Of a stretch of DNA of 64,000 nucleotides, positions 59,926 through 64,000 are shown in pieces. The translations under genes and the position numbers were made by a program. Under the pieces are notes generated by a model. It was not told the origin of the DNA. It worked only from the letters and a program-made list of their open reading frames with translations, and made no database searches. Position 1 is the first letter of the stretch; every line of letters begins with the position of its first letter. The DNA is from Streptomyces albofaciens JCM 4342 (GTDB taxonomy: Bacteria > Actinomycetota > Actinomycetes > Streptomycetales > Streptomycetaceae). Location: contig NZ_PDCM01000002.1 in assembly GCF_008634025.1 (NCBI RefSeq), positions 1,736,001 through 1,800,000 of the forward strand, read 5' to 3'.

Positions 59926-61727
59926 GCCGTCCTCCCGTCCGTGATCCCGGTGCTCTGCGCGCCCTGCTCCTGCTCCTCGCGTTCGTACGCGGTGACCAGG
60001 GCGCGGTAGCCCGCGCAGCGGGCGAGCAGTTCGTCGTGCGTGCCGCTGTCCACCACGCGGCCCCGCTCCACGTACACCACGTGGTCGGCGAGGGCGATGG
60101 TGGCCTGCCGGTAGGCGACCAGTACGAGCGTGGACGGCACCCGCGCGCCGCGCAGCCCGCCCAGGATCCGGCTCTCCACGTACGGGTCGATGCTGGACGT
60201 GGCGTCGTCCAGGACCAGCAGCCGGGGACGCCGCACCAGCGCACGCGCGAGGGCGATCCGCTGGCGCTGGCCGCCGGAGAGGGTGGCGCCGCGCTCCCCG
60301 ACCCTGGTGTCCAGGCCCTGCGGCAGTGCGCGCACCACGTCGGCGACCCACACCGCCTCCAGCGCCTCCCAGACCCGCTCGTCGGGCAGGTCGAGGCCGA
60401 GCAGGACGTTGCCGCGCACCGTGTCGTCGAAGAGCAGCGTCTGCTGCGGGACGAACGCCACCGCCGACGGCACCTCCCCCGAGCGCATCTCGCGGGCGTC
60501 GACCCCGTCCATCAGCACGTTGCCCTCCATCGGGTCGACGAGCCGCACCATCAGCGCCGCCAGCGTGGACTTGCCGGACCCGGTGGGGCCCACGATCGCC
60601 ACGGTGCGCCCGGAGCCGACGGTGAGCGTCACGTCGTGCAGGACGGTGACACCGTCGTAGGCGTAGCTGACGCCCCGGGTGTCGAGGCTGATCGGCCCGG
60701 CGTCACCGAGCCGCAGCTCGCCGGTGGGCAGGTCGCCCTCGGCGTCCAGGACGTGCCGTACCCGCGACCAGCCGACGGTGCTGCGGGGCAGCTCGGCCAG
60801 GACCCAGCCGAAGGCCCGTACCGGGAAGGCGATCATGGTGAACAGGTAGGAGACCTGGACGAGTTCGCCGACGGTGACGGCGCCCGCCGAGAGCCGGAGC
60901 GTACCCACCGCGAGGACGGTGAGGATGCCCAGGTTGGGCAGCATGTCGAGCATCGGGTCGAAGCGGCCGCGGGTGCGGCCGACCGCCACGTTGGCGTCCC
61001 GCAGCCGGGCCGCGGCGTCGGCCATCCGCGAGGTCTCGTGCTCCTCCAGGCCGAGGGTCTTGACGACCAGCGCGCCGTCGAAGCTCTCGTGCGCGATGTC
61101 GCTGACCCCGGCCCGCAGGCTCTGCGAGTGGGCCGCCAGGGGCGTGAGCTTGCGCTGGTAGAAGACGTTGAGCAGGCCGATCGAGGGGAAGACCAGCAGG
61201 CTCACCGCGGCGAGCACCGGATCGACGGCGAGCATCGAGACGATGGCCGCGCCCAGCATGACGACGACCCCGATGGCGGTGGGCAGCGGCACGATGGGCG
61301 CCCACGCGGCCTCCACGTCGGCGTTGACGTTGGAGAGCAGCTGGCCCGCCGGGTGGCGCTGGTGCCAGGAGAGCGGCAGCCGCAGGTAGCGGTGGGCGAT
61401 CTTACGGCGGTACGTGGCCTGGAGCCGGAACTGCATGATCCCCGCCCCGACCCGGCGGCCGATCACCCCGATCACACGCAGCATCGCCACCCCGAAGATG
61501 GCCAGGCCCGCGCCGATCAGCGCGCCCGCGGTGGTCCGGCCCTCCTCGAAGGCGGGCAGCACCACGTCCTCGGTGATGCGGCCCAGCGTCCAGGACGTCG
61601 CGACCGGGGCCACGCCGTACAGGCCGCTGGCGAGCAGCGCCGCGCAGAAGATCCAGGGTTCCTCACGTACGGCGACGGAGAGGACGCCCAGGCCGCTGCG
61701 CAGGGTCGACCGGTCGGTTGCGGACAC
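59922..61727 (-). CDS. ABC exporter half-transporter with a degenerate catalytic site (subunit 2)
   Basis: A 601-residue half-transporter with six membrane helices. Walker A G-P-T-G-S-G-K-S-T and signature L-S-G-G-Q-R-Q-R are intact. Walker B is L-L-V-L-D-D-A-T-S-S-I-D, with Asp replacing the catalytic Glu, and the switch His is Tyr (V-A-Y-R-Q-A-T). This asymmetric set is the usual one for heterodimeric exporters. It starts with GTG after GAGAGGA and is first in the pair. Confidence 0.9.
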   Translation of the reverse strand: MSATDRSTLRSGLGVLSVAVREEPWIFCAALLASGLYGVAPVATSWTLGRITEDVVLPAFEEGRTTAGALIGAGLAIFGVAMLRVIGVIGRRVGAGIMQFRLQATYRRKIAHRYLRLPLSWHQRHPAGQLLSNVNADVEAAWAPIVPLPTAIGVVVMLGAAIVSMLAVDPVLAAVSLLVFPSIGLLNVFYQRKLTPLAAHSQSLRAGVSDIAHESFDGALVVKTLGLEEHETSRMADAAARLRDANVAVGRTRGRFDPMLDMLPNLGILTVLAVGTLRLSAGAVTVGELVQVSYLFTMIAFPVRAFGWVLAELPRSTVGWSRVRHVLDAEGDLPTGELRLGDAGPISLDTRGVSYAYDGVTVLHDVTLTVGSGRTVAIVGPTGSGKSTLAALMVRLVDPMEGNVLMDGVDAREMRSGEVPSAVAFVPQQTLLFDDTVRGNVLLGLDLPDERVWEALEAVWVADVVRALPQGLDTRVGERGATLSGGQRQRIALARALVRRPRLLVLDDATSSIDPYVESRILGGLRGARVPSTLVLVAYRQATIALADHVVYVERGRVVDSGTHDELLARCAGYRALVTAYEREEQEQGAQSTGITDGRTA

Positions 61728-61835
61728 GGGGTGGTTCCTCTCGTACGGTGTGCGCGGCGTCCGCGGGACACGGGAGCGGACGCGGTCGGGGGTGGGAGCG
61801 TGGGCGGGGCGTCGCCGGGGCGGCCGCGTACGGTG

Positions 61836-62786
61836 TCATTGGCGCGCTCCCACGGCGGCGGGCAGGCCGTCCAGGAGGGCCAGGTCGTCACCGGTCAGCC
61901 GGATGCCGGCCGCGGCGGCGTTGGCCTCCAAATACCGGACGTGCTTGGTGCCGGGGATCGGCACGACGTGGTCACCCTGCGCGAGCACCCAGGCCAGCGC
62001 GGTCTGGGCGGGCGTGACGCCGCGGCGCCGCGCGACCCTGCGCACGCCGTCGAGCAGGCGCAGGTTGGCCGCGAAGTTCTCCTCCTGGAAGCGGGGGTTG
62101 ACGCGCCGGTAGTCGCCGTCCGGCAGGTCCCGCGCGGAACCGAACCGGCCCGCCAGGAAGCCCCGTCCGAGCGGGGCGTAGGCGATGAGCGCGATGTCCT
62201 CGCGGGCGGTGAACGGCAGCAGTTCCGCCGTCGCCTCGCGCGTCCACAGCGACAGCTCCGCCTGGACGGCGGCCACCGGGTGCACGCGCTGCGCCGTGCG
62301 TACCTGCTCGACGGTCACGTCGGAGAGACCGAGCATCCTGGCCTTGCCCGCCCGCACGGCCTCGGCCATGGCGCCCCAGGTCTCCTCCAGCGGCACCTCG
62401 GGGTCGACGCGGTGCAGCTGGTACAGGTCCACGTGGTCGGTGCGCAGGCGGCGCAGGCTGGCGTCGATCGCGGCGCGGATGTGCTCCGGCCTGCCGTTCC
62501 GGCGCAACCGTGTCTCCCCCGCCACGAACCCCGCCTTGGTCGCCAGGAACGCCTTCCCGCGGCGGTCGGCGAGCGCCCGGCCCACCAACTCCTCGTTGGT
62601 GTACGGGCCGTAGACGTCCGCGGTGTCGATCAGATCGACGCCGAGGTCCAGGGCACGGTGCAGCACGGCGACCGAGGCGTCGTCGTCCCGGCCGCCGGGG
62701 TCGTAGGCGTACGACATGCCCATGCAACCCAGTCCGACGGCGCCCACCGAAGTGCCGTCCGGGCCGATCCCCAGGGTGCGCAACAC
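61836..62786 (-). CDS. Aldo/keto reductase
   Basis: A 316-residue NADPH-dependent TIM-barrel reductase. It has G-L-G-C-M-G-M-S at the start, the catalytic tetrad residues D-T-A-D-V-Y-G, L-A-T-K-A-G-F and Y-Q-L-H-R, and the C-terminal I-P-G-T-K cofactor loop. The GTG at 62786 follows GAGGAGA. It probably reduces a carbonyl of a sugar or acyl intermediate; AKRs also often work in deoxysugar pathways. Upstream of the ABC pair on the minus strand. Confidence 0.88.
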   Translation of the reverse strand: MLRTLGIGPDGTSVGAVGLGCMGMSYAYDPGGRDDDASVAVLHRALDLGVDLIDTADVYGPYTNEELVGRALADRRGKAFLATKAGFVAGETRLRRNGRPEHIRAAIDASLRRLRTDHVDLYQLHRVDPEVPLEETWGAMAEAVRAGKARMLGLSDVTVEQVRTAQRVHPVAAVQAELSLWTREATAELLPFTAREDIALIAYAPLGRGFLAGRFGSARDLPDGDYRRVNPRFQEENFAANLRLLDGVRRVARRRGVTPAQTALAWVLAQGDHVVPIPGTKHVRYLEANAAAAGIRLTGDDLALLDGLPAAVGARQ

Positions 62787-62820
62787 GGTCTCCTCGCTCG
62801 GATGTCGGATGTGGTGCGGG

Positions 62821-62869
62821 CCGGGCCGGCGGGCCCGGGGCGTCGCCCCGTGGCGGTCCGCCGGCCCGG
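62821..62869 (-). terminator. Long hairpin between kinase 2 and the aldo/keto reductase
   Basis: A 12-base perfect outer stem (62821-62832 with 62858-62869), with an inner small hairpin. Terminator or attenuator after the minus-strand kinase gene. Confidence 0.6.
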
Positions 62870-62876
62870 TCCCGGG

Positions 62877-63452
62877 TCAGGAAACGGCGCCGTCGGTCCA
62901 GGCCCTCTTCAGGATCTCGTCGACCGTCTCCTCGACGGTCTGCTCCGAGGTGTCCAGCCACAGCCCGATGCGGGGCGTGCTGTCCCGGAGCACCTGGTCC
63001 AGGTCCTTGGGCTGCCAGTCGGGCCCGTAACCGGTCTTGGCGCGCTTCTCCTCGCGCCGCGCCACGGCCTCGGGGTCGGGCGCCAGCACGACGACGGCCA
63101 GCGGGCGGCTCTTGATCAGCTCGGTGATCTCCGCCAGGTACTCGCCGATCAGGATGTCCTGCACGATGGCGGTGAACCCGGCCTCGACATAGGCGTCGGC
63201 GCAAGCCGCCGCCAGCCGGTGCCGGAGCCGGAGCTGTGCGACGGCCTCCGGCGGGGCCTCGGCGGTCATGTGCTCCTGGCCGTTGACGATCATGCGGCGG
63301 AAGGTGTCGCCCCGCACGTGCGCCGAGCGCGGCAGGCGCTCGGCGAGGGCCTGCGCGACGGTGGACTTGCCCGCGGCCGAGATGCCCGAGATGACGATGA
63401 CCCCGGGGGCCCCGTCGGGGGCGGTGGCGGCGGAGGCGGCGGTGTCGGTCAT
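62877..63452 (-). CDS. P-loop kinase (CPT/zeta-toxin-like), second copy
   Basis: A 191-residue kinase, paralogue of the one at 47132. Walker A is G-I-S-A-A-G-K-S-T; it shares G-D-T-F-R-R-M-I-V, an M-T box and R-I-G-L-W-L-D-T-S-E-Q-T-V-E-E-T with the first copy. It probably phosphorylates a hydroxyl of a biosynthetic intermediate or of the product. ATG at 63452 gives a short flexible N-terminus of about 17 residues. It lies 72 bases after the partial methyltransferase gene. Confidence 0.82.
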   Translation of the reverse strand: MTDTAASAATAPDGAPGVIVISGISAAGKSTVAQALAERLPRSAHVRGDTFRRMIVNGQEHMTAEAPPEAVAQLRLRHRLAAACADAYVEAGFTAIVQDILIGEYLAEITELIKSRPLAVVVLAPDPEAVARREEKRAKTGYGPDWQPKDLDQVLRDSTPRIGLWLDTSEQTVEETVDEILKRAWTDGAVS

Positions 63453-63524
63453 GAAGAGGTGCGTTCCTTTCTCAACACAGAATTCGGGCGCCCGGATCCG
63501 GCGCCCGTACACGTCCGGCCGCGC

Positions 63525-64000
63525 TCAGGCGCGTTCGAGAACCAGGAGGTCCATCGAGGCCGGACGTCGCGCCGAAACGCCCCAGGTCCCCGGGCGCGGG
63601 TCTCGGCGCATGCGCAGACCGTGTCGCGCGGCCACCGACAGGATGTGGTCCAGCCGGTACGCGATGGCGTACGTGGGCTCCTCCTCGGAGTGCACGTAGT
63701 AGTCGCCGTGATCATGCGTGAATTCGAAGGCGGTCGCGCCGCGTGCGATGTTCGCGGCGACCGCGTCGTCCACCAGGTAGGCGGTGGCGAAGCACTGTCC
63801 GCCGGGCCGGAGCACCCGCGCGGACTCCGCGAGGTAGTTCTCCATCTCGGCCGGGCGCAGATGGCTGATCAGCCCGATCAGCGCGGCGAGGTCGAAGGCC
63901 GCGTCATCGGCGGGAAACCGGAAGTCGGCCGAGGAGAGCGTGCCCTCCGGGTTGTAGATCTCCTGGTGGATGTCGACGTGCGCGAAGCGGAAGTTGGGGT
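63525..64000 (-). CDS. Class I SAM-dependent methyltransferase, C-terminal part (cut by window edge)
   Basis: The visible 157 codons run from a D-I-H-Q-E-I-Y-N-P-E-G segment, through F-D-L-A-A-L-I-G-L-I-S-H-L motif IV-like sequence and V-L-R-P-G-G-Q-C-F-A-T, to a TGA at 63525. Motif I and the start are beyond the right edge. Acceptor unknown. An in-frame ATG at 63845 is internal, since the homologous sequence continues upstream of it. Together with the following kinase and reductase it shows the cluster goes on to the right. Confidence 0.82.
   Translation of the reverse strand, partial: PNFRFAHVDIHQEIYNPEGTLSSADFRFPADDAAFDLAALIGLISHLRPAEMENYLAESARVLRPGGQCFATAYLVDDAVAANIARGATAFEFTHDHGDYYVHSEEEPTYAIAYRLDHILSVAARHGLRMRRDPRPGTWGVSARRPASMDLLVLERA

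Noticed and set aside
1..64000. CRISPR arrays, tRNA/rRNA genes, insertion sequences, integrases or att sites
   Set aside because: None seen by reading; the short tandem arrays lack spacer structure, and no transposase- or integrase-like protein is encoded.

Overview
The window is about 73% G+C with strong third-position G/C bias, GTG/TTG starts, four-base ATGA/GTGA gene overlaps and rare TTA codons. The gene families (NsrR with its flavohaemoglobin target, gluABCD, MmyB-type XRE and DUF6278 proteins, many secreted hydrolases) point to Streptomyces or a close relative. I see no tRNA, rRNA, CRISPR array, transposase or integrase.

Bases 1-33.65 kb are ordinary chromosomal arm or core-border content. 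They open with the tail of a Rieske protein, followed by a 14-bp tandem repeat, an MBL-fold hydrolase, an MmyB-like XRE regulator and an orphan FabG. Next come a MarR/MFS exporter/isochorismatase-family operon behind a 30-bp operator, an amidase-TetR operon behind a perfect 16-bp palindrome, a second MarR gene, gamma-glutamyltransferase, a carboxylesterase, DUF1992, a large secreted FG-GAP protein and a LysE exporter. After these lie nsrR and hmp (nitric oxide sensing and detoxification, both with NsrR-like sites), a secreted CocE/S15 hydrolase, the glutamate ABC importer gluABCD, a GntR regulator, a secreted SGNH esterase, exonuclease III, a second MBL protein, the fused PcaL enzyme, a class IV aminotransferase and a PhoX-family protein with two adjacent TTA codons.

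Bases about 34-64 kb hold a biosynthetic gene cluster that runs off the right edge. Left arm (34.05-40.1 kb, plus): methyltransferase, KDPG-type aldolase, two class III aminotransferases, inositol-monophosphatase-family phosphatase and Gfo/Idh dehydrogenase, a set suited to making an amino sugar or aminocyclitol. Centre (40.2-44.5 kb): a GT-A type transferase, a gluconate-dehydrogenase-like pair (subunit 3 plus GMC flavoprotein) and a BtrH-like acyl-ACP:amine acyltransferase. Acyl-carrier block (44.7-54.0 kb, plus): ACP, O-methyltransferase, GT2, P-loop kinase, Sfp-type phosphopantetheinyl transferase, second ACP, ketosynthase with Ser at the Cys position, a short KS-like partner with no Cys, AMP-forming acyl ligase, malonyltransferase and ketoreductase. 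Then come a fused aminodeoxychorismate synthase (PabAB), a tiny Trm112-like zinc protein and a POT transporter. The right arm (58.1-64 kb, minus) has a methyltransferase (cut by the edge), a second paralogous P-loop kinase, an aldo/keto reductase and a heterodimeric ABC exporter.

Working model (inference): chorismate is diverted through PabAB to a 4-aminobenzoate-type starter. The starter is activated by the ligase, carried on an ACP, possibly extended and reduced, then moved by the BtrH-like enzyme onto an amine of a sugar or cyclitol built by the left arm. Glycosyl transfer, methylation and phosphorylation follow. The logic recalls hygromycin A, pactamycin and butirosin pathways, but I cannot match the gene set to any described cluster, and both KS-like proteins lack the catalytic cysteine.
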